From the NCBI GenBank assembly GCA_003388505.1, contig QQVO01000009.1, positions 18,368 to 82,367 of the forward strand: a DNA stretch of 64,000 bases, read 5' to 3'. Made by a program: the position numbers and the translations under genes. The DNA comes from Planctomycetota bacterium. GTDB lineage: Bacteria; Planctomycetota; Planctomycetia; Planctomycetales; Planctomycetaceae. Positions 43,574 to 51,671 of this stretch are shown here, piece after piece. Positions within the stretch are counted from its first letter, which is position 1; every line of letters starts with the position of its first letter. Below the pieces are notes generated by a model, which was not told the DNA's origin, ran no database searches, and was given only the letters and a program-made list of their open reading frames with translations.

Positions 43574-44572
43574 ATGGAAACCAGAATCACATCGATGACG
43601 GTCGTCGCTCTACTGCTGTCGATTGCCGCCTGCTCCACACAGAAACCGCCCGAAGCGCAAGTGGGCGAAACGCAGGTCTCCGACGCGGCCGAGTCCTGGT
43701 CACCGCAGGCGATTGACCGGCCCCATCTGCCGAACGCTTACCGGTTGCATCCGAAGGTGATTTCGGGAGGGCTGCCCGACGGCGAGGAAGGATTCCGTGA
43801 ATTGAGCGAACTGGGCGTCAAAACGGTCATCAGCGTCGACGGAGCCAAGCCGGACGTCGATTCGGCGCAGAAGTACCAACTCCGCTACGTCCACCTCCCG
43901 CACGGTTATGACGGCGTCCCGGAGGAACGGGCCCAAGAACTGGCGAAGGCGGTCCGCGATCTGCCGGGGCCGATCTATATCCACTGCCATCACGGCAAAC
44001 ACCGCAGCCCCGCCGCCGCAACGGTCGCTTGCGTCGGTTCCGGGCTCCTCGAAGCGGACCTGGCTCTCTCCGTGCTACGCACCGCCGGAACGAGCGAAAA
44101 CTACCTGGGCCTGTACGAATCCGCCAAGTCCGCCCGACGGTTCGAAGACGACCTGCTCGACGCCCTGGAGGCGGAGTTCCCCGAAACGGTCGACGTCCCT
44201 CCGATGGCCGAAGCGATGGTTGCGATCGAGCGCACCTTCGACCGCTTGCAGGCGTTCAGCAGCAACGACTGGCAGCCGCTGGAGGAACATCCCGATCTGG
44301 ACGCCGCTCACGAAGCCCTCCAGCTTCGAGAACACTTCACGGAACTACTGCGAACCGAAGAAGCTCAACGACGGCCCGCCGGTTTCGTGGAAGCCCTTCG
44401 CGAAAGCGAACTGGCGGCAACTGATCTCGAGACAGCCTTGCGCCAAAGACGCGATTCGGCTCAACCAGTTCCATCGGCGGCGCATAGTTCGCTGGACCGG
44501 CTCGCCGCCGATTGCAAGTCTTGCCACCGCCAGCACCGGGACGTCCCGCTCAGCGAAAAGCAACGTCCTTGA
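43574..44572 (+). CDS. Lipoprotein fusing a dual-specificity-phosphatase signature to a cytochrome c'-like C-terminus
   Basis: 332 aa from the ATG at 43574, where a lipoprotein signal begins (VVALLLSIAAC, Cys20). Residues about 45-185 match the phosphatase (DSP/PTP-like) fold: NAYRLHPKVISGGLPDGEEG, VISVDG and the CX5R loop IHCHHGKHRSPAA with Cys138 and Arg144. Residues about 210-325 are helical and end in CKSCHRQHRD (Cys314, Cys317, His318), the C-terminal heme-attachment pattern of cytochrome c'/c556 four-helix bundles. The protein would be anchored outside the cytoplasm with a phosphatase and a heme domain in one chain. Both assignments are by motif; neither activity is proven. Ribosome-binding site is weak. 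Confidence 0.82.
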   Translation: METRITSMTVVALLLSIAACSTQKPPEAQVGETQVSDAAESWSPQAIDRPHLPNAYRLHPKVISGGLPDGEEGFRELSELGVKTVISVDGAKPDVDSAQKYQLRYVHLPHGYDGVPEERAQELAKAVRDLPGPIYIHCHHGKHRSPAAATVACVGSGLLEADLALSVLRTAGTSENYLGLYESAKSARRFEDDLLDALEAEFPETVDVPPMAEAMVAIERTFDRLQAFSSNDWQPLEEHPDLDAAHEALQLREHFTELLRTEEAQRRPAGFVEALRESELAATDLETALRQRRDSAQPVPSAAHSSLDRLAADCKSCHRQHRDVPLSEKQRP

Positions 44573-44599
44573 GCGCCTGCCGCCAGCCTCGTCGTTGTC

Positions 44600-46276
44600 T
44601 CATCGCTCAAGCCGCATCGACGCCCATGCGGCCAATGCATCCCGGTTGATCTTCACGTTATGCCGCGTGTCGACCGGCAACGACTCGTGCAGCAGGAACG
44701 TCTCAATCCGCTCGGTCAGTGGGTTCTTTGCTCCCAAAGCACGCAACTCTCTCCGCACGCGTTCTGCATCCGCCGGATCGGTGGGAAACTGACCTGCTTC
44801 CGGTTCAGCAATAATCACAGGCTTTTGACGCGGCTTCGGTCCCACCCCCACGAGCGCCGTGCGATAGATTCCCGGATGCTCGTTGAAAATCGCTTCACAG
44901 CAGACGGTGTACATTCGGCCGGCTTCCGTCTCGACGATGTGCGCCTTACGCCCGCAGAACCAGAGCAGGCCGTCGTCGTCGAGATATCCGACGTCTCCGA
45001 TGCGATGCCAGATCGTCTCCCCGTCGGGAATCTTGGCCATTCGTGTGGCGTCCGGCCGCCGAAAATACTCCCGGGTCACACTCGGTCCGCGGACGACGAT
45101 TTCCCCGATTTCACCCGGCGGCAATTCGCGCGCCTGGTCGATCGCACCCAGCGGTCCGTCCGTCACTTCAATGATCCTGACGTCCACTCCGGGAAATGTC
45201 CGGCCGACGCACGTCCCTGCTCCCCGTCTGGTCGCATCAGCCGTCTTCGCAAAGACTTCACTCGCTGAGATCGACGCGACCGGCAGGCTCTCCGTCGCTC
45301 CGTAGGGAGTATGAAAGTCGGCCCTCTTGCCGGTCAATGCGCGCGACATCCGCTCCAGCACGTGGCCGGGGACCGGTCCGCCCGCCGACAGAGCACGACG
45401 CAGCGTCGGCAACTCGATCTCTTCCTCCTCGCAATACCGTCCCACGCGGTTCCAGAAGGCCGGCGAACCGAACGCCTGCGTGACCTGCTGTTCCTCGATC
45501 GCCCGCACGATCTTCCGCGGATCAACGTCCGCCGGCCGCGTCGGGTCCATCTCAGGAATCACCGTCGTCACCTGCATCGCGGCGTTGAACAGACCGAACA
45601 GCGGAAATCCGGGCAGGTCAATCTCTCCCGGTTCGATCCCGTACCGGTCGCGAATCAGATCCACCTGCGCGTCGAACATGCCGTGTTCGTACAGGACGCC
45701 CTTCGGCGGGCCCGTGCTCCCGCTCGTGAAAATGATCGCGGCCGGTTCGGTTGCATCCGCTTCCACCGGCTTCCAGAGTTCATCGCCGTCCCGCATCAGC
45801 GAATCGTAAGTCGCTCCGCCCCAGAACCAGCGGCGCCCGACCGTCACATTCAGCCGTGCTGAGCGAAAACGGGACCGCATCAGACAACGGATCGCCTGCA
45901 CGCGCGGGATCGCAACGAAACCGTCGGGCTCGACCTCCTCCAGGCACCGGAAGATGTTGGCCCGTCCCATCCCCGGATCGATCAGCACCACAACCGCGCC
46001 GGCCTTGAACAGGGCGAACGTCAACTCGATGAATTCGACGCTGAACGGCACAAACAGCACCAGCTTCGTCCCACAGACGACCCCCCGCCGTGCGAGCCCG
46101 CGCGCCAGCCGATTGCTCCGCTCCTCCAGTTCCGCGAAAGAGACGTGGGAGTAAGCGGTCGTTCCCGACGGCCGGCGCCCGAGAGGCTGGAGCACGGCGT
46201 CCTGGTCGGGCGCCGCCAGGGCCGATTGCTGAAGCCGCCGCGCGATGTTGCGATTCTCACTCATCCCGTCGGTCAC
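44600..46276 (-). CDS. AMP-forming acyl ligase (OleC-like / fatty acid-CoA ligase family)
   Basis: 558 aa if started at the GTG at 46276, which overlaps the fhcC stop (GTGA); an ATG four codons in (46264) is an alternative. ANL-superfamily motifs are AIIFTSGSTGPPKGVLYEHG, DFHTPYGATESLPVASI, WHRIGDVGYLDDDGLLWFCG and the late Lys region DTRHNVKINRD. Segments such as LIDPGMGRANIFRCLEEVEP, PLFGLFNAAMQVTTVIPEMD and PTRPADVDPRKIV recall OleC (beta-lactone synthetase) and related ligases. Activates a carboxylic acid as acyl-AMP. It is translationally coupled to fhcC, an unexpected pairing. Confidence 0.88.
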   Translation of the reverse strand: MTDGMSENRNIARRLQQSALAAPDQDAVLQPLGRRPSGTTAYSHVSFAELEERSNRLARGLARRGVVCGTKLVLFVPFSVEFIELTFALFKAGAVVVLIDPGMGRANIFRCLEEVEPDGFVAIPRVQAIRCLMRSRFRSARLNVTVGRRWFWGGATYDSLMRDGDELWKPVEADATEPAAIIFTSGSTGPPKGVLYEHGMFDAQVDLIRDRYGIEPGEIDLPGFPLFGLFNAAMQVTTVIPEMDPTRPADVDPRKIVRAIEEQQVTQAFGSPAFWNRVGRYCEEEEIELPTLRRALSAGGPVPGHVLERMSRALTGKRADFHTPYGATESLPVASISASEVFAKTADATRRGAGTCVGRTFPGVDVRIIEVTDGPLGAIDQARELPPGEIGEIVVRGPSVTREYFRRPDATRMAKIPDGETIWHRIGDVGYLDDDGLLWFCGRKAHIVETEAGRMYTVCCEAIFNEHPGIYRTALVGVGPKPRQKPVIIAEPEAGQFPTDPADAERVRRELRALGAKNPLTERIETFLLHESLPVDTRHNVKINRDALAAWASMRLER

Positions 46277-47097
46277 GCGGCAACAGGGACGAGAATCTCT
46301 CCCTTCCCCAGTTCGAGGAAGTCTCCGCTGTAGCGGCGATACGTCGCCTCCAGCAGTTCGCCCGGCACGGCGAATCCACGCGCCCGCAGTTCACGGAGGT
46401 AGACTCTAAGCCAGGTCGGCTGAAACACCCCTGCCGCTTTGAACGTCGGCAGCATTTCGGGCGGCCTCTCCCCGCCGAACAGACCGATCGTCCCCCGTTT
46501 CATTCCGGCCCCCTGGCGAATTCCCGCCTCGCCGAAGACGAAGATTGACCCGGCAATCATTCCGACACCGAGGAAGTCGCCGGCGCGTCCGCCGATCGCA
46601 ATTGTACCGCGACGCATGGAGTTTCCGATCTCGTTGCCGGCCTCCCCATCGATGATGATCTCTCCCCCGCTCATACCCTTCCTTCCGCCCCGATACGCCG
46701 CTCCCGCCAGATGACCGGCGTTGCCCCGGATGCGGATCGACCCTCCCCGCATCTGAGCGCCGGCCCAGTCCCCGGCGTTCCCCTCAACGACAATCTCACC
46801 CCCGGTCATCTCGGCCCCGAGGTGCATGCCCGTATTTCCTTCAACCCGCATCCGTCCGAAAGCCAGCCTGGTGCCGATCCGCTTGACGTTCGCACAGTCC
46901 CCGCTCCACACAATCTCGTCATCGTCGGCCGAGCCCTGCACGTCAAAAAACTCCCCGAGCGGAGTCTGCTTGTTGCCTCGTTGAACCAACGTCCGCTTGA
47001 CGTCGTCCGGCGATTGTCCACGGACTGCCTCGAAACCGATCGCGTCGACCTCCAGAGGGATCGTCGAGGGCGTCTGCAACGTGATCTCAAGCGCCAT
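46273..47097 (-). CDS. fhcC: Formylmethanofuran dehydrogenase subunit C
   Basis: 274 aa from the ATG at 47097; the frame further upstream runs through repeat C. The protein is built from a right-handed beta-helix of GxxxG repeats as in FwdC/FhcC and the glutamate synthase C-terminal domain: GNTGMHLGAEMTGGEIVVEG, GNAGDWAGAQMRGGSIRIRG, GEAGNEIGNSMRRGTIAIGG and MKRGTIGLFGGERPPEML. Planctomycetes use Fhc in the tetrahydromethanopterin C1 pathway, where FhcC is part of a formyltransferase/hydrolase complex. Genes for FhcA, B and D are not in this window. Followed without gap by an acyl ligase. Confidence 0.88.
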   Translation of the reverse strand: MALEITLQTPSTIPLEVDAIGFEAVRGQSPDDVKRTLVQRGNKQTPLGEFFDVQGSADDDEIVWSGDCANVKRIGTRLAFGRMRVEGNTGMHLGAEMTGGEIVVEGNAGDWAGAQMRGGSIRIRGNAGHLAGAAYRGGRKGMSGGEIIIDGEAGNEIGNSMRRGTIAIGGRAGDFLGVGMIAGSIFVFGEAGIRQGAGMKRGTIGLFGGERPPEMLPTFKAAGVFQPTWLRVYLRELRARGFAVPGELLEATYRRYSGDFLELGKGEILVPVAA

Positions 47098-47206
47098 CGG
47101 CCGATCTTTTCGAGGGTTGAAAGAGAGCCGCCTCAACGATGCAGCTTCCGACAGAGAAAAGCGCTGCTCGTTCCACGCATCACACTTGCAAAGCCGCATG
47201 ACTCTA

Positions 47207-47316
47207 ACGAGGCAGGGCCTCGGGCCATGCGAGCTACCGCTCGAGAGCGGGAACCCGCTCCCGTTGGTCGCTGACGCCTGACTCAAGTGCAACAACCTCC
47301 AGGAAGAAAGTAACCT
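47207..47316 (+). repeat. Dispersed repeat C, copy 1 (110 bp)
   Basis: Aligns without gaps to 58488-58597 (roughly 90 of 110 bases identical). A 28-base core starting gcgggaacccgctcccg and ending ttggtcgctga is identical in both. It lies in the divergent spacer between fhcC and the 47543 lipoprotein; the remainder of that spacer (47098-47206 and 47317-47542) holds no recognisable gene. Confidence 0.88.
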
Positions 47317-47542
47317 ACGCCTCTCTCCGCAAAAACGAAAGCCACTCGTCTCTGCCAAGCTCACGGCAAATCACACCAACGAGCCCCGCCTGCCGGAAAA
47401 CGGGCTTCTATCGCACCGCGTCTCGCGACTTGATCTTTCCGAAACGGCAGATTCGGCATGACTCGACACCCCGCAGAGGACGATACCTCACACAGAGACC
47501 GCCGCGAACCGTTCGCATTCACGCAGAGCAAGGAGGCTCGAC

Positions 47543-48511
47543 ATGGACTGGCTGCGCAAATCGTTTCTGTTGCTTGCTTTGGGCCCGGCGCTCTGGCTGG
47601 CCGGCTGTACTGATCAGCAACGCGATCTGCTGCCCACCGTCGCCTTCGATTCTCAGCGGCAAACGGAACCTGCTCCGACGGGCGAATTCCGCGGCACGCC
47701 CAGCATCCGCGACGAAATCTCCGTCGCCACCTGGAACATTCAGGTCTTCGGCAAATCGAAAATCGAAAAGCCGGAGGCGATGCAGGTCATCGTCGACATG
47801 GTGCGGCGATTCGACGTGATCGCCATCCAGGAACTGCGCTCCAAAGATCAGTCCGTAATCGACCGCTTTCTCGCAATGGTCAACACCGACGGATACCACT
47901 ACGACGTCGTCGTCGGTCCCCGGCTCGGCCGGTCCTCGTCGAAAGAACAGTACCTCTATCTCTACGATACCGATCGCATCGAACTCCTCGAAGGATCGGT
48001 CTACACCGTCTACGACCCGCACGACCGCCTGCACCGCGAGCCGCTCGTCGCCAGCTTCCGCGTCAAAGGCGCCCTCTCAGGAAACGCCTGGACCTTCACG
48101 CTCGTCAACATCCACACCGATCCCGACGAAGTTGACGACGAAGTGAACGCTCTCGACGACGTTATCCGCATGGTCCGCCGGACCGACTCCGAGGACGACA
48201 TCATCCTGCTGGGCGACCTCAATGCCGACGCCCGGCATCTCGGTGAACTTCGTGACCTGCCGAATCTGATGTGGACCGTCAGCGGGCAGCCGACGAACAC
48301 CCGCGGCACGAAGTCCTACGACAACATTCTCTTCTCCGGCACGAGCACGTCCGAGTTCACCGGCTCAGCCGGGATTATCGACCTGCAGTCTGAGTACGCA
48401 CTGACAAAGGAACAGGCACTCGAAGTCTCCGACCACCTGCCGGTCTGGGCTGCCTTCGCCCCGGTCGAGCAACCGGTCGAGTTTGCCTCAGAAGAGGCGG
48501 TCCTGCGGTAG
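47543..48511 (+). CDS. Endonuclease/exonuclease/phosphatase-fold lipoprotein
   Basis: 322 aa with a lipoprotein signal (LLLALGPALWLAGC, Cys22). The DNase I-like fold is clear: SVATWNIQVFGKS, VIAIQELRSKD (catalytic Glu), TLVNIHTDPDEVDDEV, IILLGDLNADARHL and VSDHLPVWAAF (catalytic His). A strong ribosome-binding site (aaggagg) precedes the ATG. Likely a secreted, membrane-anchored nuclease or phosphodiesterase that could recover nucleotides from extracellular DNA; the true substrate is not evident. Confidence 0.91.
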   Translation: MDWLRKSFLLLALGPALWLAGCTDQQRDLLPTVAFDSQRQTEPAPTGEFRGTPSIRDEISVATWNIQVFGKSKIEKPEAMQVIVDMVRRFDVIAIQELRSKDQSVIDRFLAMVNTDGYHYDVVVGPRLGRSSSKEQYLYLYDTDRIELLEGSVYTVYDPHDRLHREPLVASFRVKGALSGNAWTFTLVNIHTDPDEVDDEVNALDDVIRMVRRTDSEDDIILLGDLNADARHLGELRDLPNLMWTVSGQPTNTRGTKSYDNILFSGTSTSEFTGSAGIIDLQSEYALTKEQALEVSDHLPVWAAFAPVEQPVEFASEEAVLR

Positions 48512-48523
48512 GCACCTCGTCGT

Positions 48524-48546
48524 CCGGCAGGTTTTCAACCTGCCGG
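48524..48546. terminator. Perfect hairpin between convergent genes
   Basis: A perfect 10-bp stem CCGGCAGGTT / AACCTGCCGG with loop TTC, 13 bp after the stop of the 47543 gene and about 100 bp before the stop of the convergent 48649 gene. Possible bidirectional terminator or palindromic repeat; similar GGCAGG/CCTGCC hairpins are common in planctomycete spacers. Confidence 0.6.
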
Positions 48547-48648
48547 AGCAGGATGGAATCCGATCTAGCGCCGCACGCGGTCCTCGATCCGGAAGTATCG
48601 AAACCCGCCCGCGCTGTGGCTCCGCGCCCCTGTGATGCCTGACCCTGG

Positions 48649-50700
48649 CTACTCGCCGTGGCTGATTTCTTCGACGACCGGCAAGGTCCACTCACCATCG
48701 GCCGATACAAAGTACGGCACGGAGTACGCCTGCAGTCTCGCCAGTCCTTCTGATCCCAACGCCTGCTCGAGCGTCTTCCCTCGCATATGGCCGAGCAGCG
48801 CGACCAGTGCGGTGTCATCGGTCGCGACCGATTCCCACAAGGTCTGCTCCCCGTTCTTCCACGCGATGGCGACGGCGCCGTCCCGCATGTCGACGGAGAG
48901 CGTCTTTTCCGCCGTTTCGGCGACCGTCAATCCCTGCCCTTCCAGCATTGCGGTCAATCCAGCCGCAACCACTTCATGAATTGTCTCGAGCCCCCCTGCT
49001 GAGAGATCGACCGTCACGCTCACTGTCATGCCGGGAGCGAGCGCCGCATCGGACGGCCAACTCTGTTGCGTCGACGCAATTCGGTCGAAATCGATGGGAA
49101 GCGTCACGAGCTTGGAAGCCCCGTCCTCGTTCACCTGGTAGAGCAGTCCGCCGTCGATCGGCACGCGGGCCGACCAGGCGCCGCTCTGCCGGCCGCTGGC
49201 CTGCCAGACCCGGCGTCCGGTCGCCGTATCGACCCCGAGTGTCTTGCCGATCAGGAGAAACCGTCCGTCGGGGAACCACGCAATCGGGTCCGCCTGGATC
49301 GCCCCCAGCGTTGTGGTGGAACCGTACAGATCGATCGTGCGCGTCAACTCCCCCGAAGACGTGTCGATCAGGTAGAGACGCATCGCTTTGAGCGCTAGCT
49401 CTTCCAGCACCCCGATCCATCGCCCGTCCGGTGAGAACGACACGCCCTTCAGTTGGCCGAATTTCATTCCTTCGGGGTCAAGGTCGAGCGCGCACACCTG
49501 CTCGCCCGAGGCGATCTCGACGACTTCAATCGATTTCCCTCTCCCGGTCGCGGAAAGATACCGTCCGTCCGGGGAGCAACTCACCTTGTCATCCCCCACG
49601 AAGTCAAACTCGCGCTCAAACCGGGACACCTCCGCGCCGGTCGTCGCGTCGAAGACGAGGCAACGCCGCGTCTTGTCGGTGGTGCGCTCCGCCGTCAGCG
49701 GCGTCAGGACGAGCAAATGCTGCGGATCGATGAACGCGAGCAGTGCCACGTGGTGGATGTCCGGACTGGAAATCTGCTGAACCGGTTCTCCGTCAGCGGC
49801 GCGTAGGACGTTAAGCACGACTCCGTCCGGTGCGCACACCAGTTGTCCGTCCGGGCTGACTTGCTCGTGCAGACTGAACGGCGTCTCTCCAATCCATCGG
49901 CCGATTGGCTCTGAAGCGTTCAGGTCAAACACATGCCGCTCAACGCCGTCGAGGGTGGTCGCACCGGAGAGAACAAACGGCGCCTGCACCTTGGGCGTTC
50001 GAAATTCTGCACCGGTGAAGCCCGGCGGAACGCTCACACTCGCCTGGCCCGGCCATGCAGTGGCCGGTCCGCGACCGATCTCCAGCGGCTGCCATTTCTT
50101 TTCCACTCTGTTCGCCGCCTCGCGCGCCAGCCGGCCCTTCTCCACGACGGCCAGCACTTCCTCCACCGTCATGTTTCGGTCCGCAGCGAACTTCTGCATG
50201 GCCGCCACTCGTTGCTCCGGCGTCGTCCCACGCTGCTGACCGGCCAATCGGCGGAAATCCGCGACAATCGCTTCCTCATCAACCGTTAACGCCGGCGCTT
50301 CCGGACTCGAACCGGCCGGCGCAGCTTCCCGCGTCCCCTCGGCGCTCGCTACGGTGGCATCGTCTCCCTGTGCGGCAACGTTCTCGCCTCGCGGCCACAG
50401 CAGGTAACCGGCGACGCCAACGACGGCGAGCACCGCGACGGCCGCTCCGACGCCCATCGCGATCCAAAGTCCCCCCGACCCCCCGGACGACGTTTTCCTC
50501 TTCGATCTCGGCTTTGAAGTCGCGGGCTTCGCTCGCGCCCGAGGCGCACCGCCGGTCGTGGCTCGCGGCGCGGATCGCTCTCCCGCACGCGGAACGCGAA
50601 CAGTCTCTCCGCACTCCTTGCACTTGAACGCCTTGCCCGCCCGATCGTCGGGGACGTTGTACTCCATGAAGCAGCCGTCGCACGTCGTCCGAATCGCCAT
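48649..50700 (-). CDS. Zinc-ribbon, single-pass membrane protein with WD40-like propeller
   Basis: 683 aa from the ATG at 50700. A zinc ribbon at the N-terminus (CDGCFMEYNVPDDRAGKAFKC then CKEC) is followed by a basic Ala/Pro/Arg linker and a transmembrane segment (LWIAMGVGAAVAVLAVVGVA), then an extracytoplasmic WD40-like propeller (VSCSPDGRYLSATGRG, VSFSPDGRWIGVLEEL, WFPDGRFLLIGKTL). The zinc-ribbon start (often called a DUF of planctomycete MJ0042 type) is typical of planctomycete membrane proteins. It is the last gene of a minus-strand run that includes pspA and a 1219-aa membrane protein. Confidence 0.85.
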   Translation of the reverse strand: MAIRTTCDGCFMEYNVPDDRAGKAFKCKECGETVRVPRAGERSAPRATTGGAPRARAKPATSKPRSKRKTSSGGSGGLWIAMGVGAAVAVLAVVGVAGYLLWPRGENVAAQGDDATVASAEGTREAAPAGSSPEAPALTVDEEAIVADFRRLAGQQRGTTPEQRVAAMQKFAADRNMTVEEVLAVVEKGRLAREAANRVEKKWQPLEIGRGPATAWPGQASVSVPPGFTGAEFRTPKVQAPFVLSGATTLDGVERHVFDLNASEPIGRWIGETPFSLHEQVSPDGQLVCAPDGVVLNVLRAADGEPVQQISSPDIHHVALLAFIDPQHLLVLTPLTAERTTDKTRRCLVFDATTGAEVSRFEREFDFVGDDKVSCSPDGRYLSATGRGKSIEVVEIASGEQVCALDLDPEGMKFGQLKGVSFSPDGRWIGVLEELALKAMRLYLIDTSSGELTRTIDLYGSTTTLGAIQADPIAWFPDGRFLLIGKTLGVDTATGRRVWQASGRQSGAWSARVPIDGGLLYQVNEDGASKLVTLPIDFDRIASTQQSWPSDAALAPGMTVSVTVDLSAGGLETIHEVVAAGLTAMLEGQGLTVAETAEKTLSVDMRDGAVAIAWKNGEQTLWESVATDDTALVALLGHMRGKTLEQALGSEGLARLQAYSVPYFVSADGEWTLPVVEEISHGE

Positions 50701-50829
50701 GTCTGCCGGTCCCGAGAGCCCAATGATCGCCATCCCGCCGTGCCGCTATCTTGGTGGCGAATGGCGCTCGATGCAACGCAGCAAACAGGCTCTCCAGCGG
50801 CATTGCCGATTCTCCTGTAGGCGCCGGTT

Positions 50830-50943
50830 TCATTTCTCATCCTGACGCTCGCGCGAGACCCGGATGCGGTCGACGATCCACCAGGACCGGATCAGCCGAC
50901 AAATGTCTCTCAACAATCGAAGCATGACTTCGGCCTGCTTCAC
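50830..50943 (-). CDS. Short coupled ORF after pspA (37 aa)
   Basis: A GTG at 50943-50941 overlaps the pspA stop (GTGA) and opens a 37-codon frame with a central hydrophobic, basic helix (MLRLLRDICRLIRSWWIVDR) and a charged C-terminus (SRERQDEK). This would be an amphipathic or membrane-associated miniprotein. The evidence is the overlap with pspA and the helix pattern only; an alternative ATG seven codons in is possible. It is too short for codon statistics to help. Confidence 0.4.
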   Translation of the reverse strand: MKQAEVMLRLLRDICRLIRSWWIVDRIRVSRERQDEK

Positions 50944-51620
50944 TGAGGCTCGGCGACGCGCTGCTGGAGTTCCGCGAACTCCCGCTCCAGCATCTCCTTA
51001 CGCTCCTGGGCGTCGAACTCAGCGGCCAGCTCTTCGGCCTCCGGATCGCGGCCTTCCAGCCGGTCGTAGGCGTCGCTCATCGCCTCGGCGCGCTCCACCC
51101 GTCCTTCCAGCCGGCTGAACTCCGCGAACGCCGACGTCCCCCCGGCTCGATCGAGGGCACAGTTGATCCGCCTGGCCGACTCCGCCCGCGACAGCCGCGC
51201 CACCAGCAGCGTTCTCTTGTGCCGCGCCTGGCGTGTCTTGTCCTCCAGATCCCGGTACGACTTCTGCAGTTTCTCGACCTGTTTCTGCTGAGACTCGTAC
51301 GACTCCTGCAGCGTGGCGATCCGCTCCTCGGCGCGGAGTTTCTGATCCAGAGCGGACCGCGCGGCCGATTCGTCTTTTCGCTTCATCGCCGTTTCCGCCC
51401 GCCCCGCCCAGGTGTCGGCCTGTTCCCGGGCCGATTCCACCTGTTTCCCGAGTTGGATTTCATCGGCAATCGCGGCCGCGACTGAACTGCGAATGACTTC
51501 CAGTTCCTCCTCCATGTCACAGATCAGTTGGTGCAGCATCCGTTCCGGATCTTCTACCTTCTCCCGCAGCGCCGTGACGCTCGACCGCATGACAAACGTA
51601 AAACTCTCAAGCCATTTCAT
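50940..51620 (-). CDS. pspA: PspA/IM30 family membrane-stress protein
   Basis: 226 aa, all coiled coil. PspA pattern: an amphipathic N-terminal helix (MKWLESFTFVMRSSVTALRE) and REKVEDPERMLHQLICDMEE, followed by a long hairpin of heptads. Strong ggagg ribosome-binding site in front of the ATG. PspA/IM30 proteins assemble on stressed inner membranes. Its gene lies 51 bp after a 1219-aa membrane protein on the same strand, suggesting that the pair forms a membrane-stress unit. Confidence 0.9.
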   Translation of the reverse strand: MKWLESFTFVMRSSVTALREKVEDPERMLHQLICDMEEELEVIRSSVAAAIADEIQLGKQVESAREQADTWAGRAETAMKRKDESAARSALDQKLRAEERIATLQESYESQQKQVEKLQKSYRDLEDKTRQARHKRTLLVARLSRAESARRINCALDRAGGTSAFAEFSRLEGRVERAEAMSDAYDRLEGRDPEAEELAAEFDAQERKEMLEREFAELQQRVAEPQ

Positions 51621-51671
51621 GACGTAATCCTCCAGGGAAAATCGTTGATTGTCGGAAGCGGAGAGAATCGG

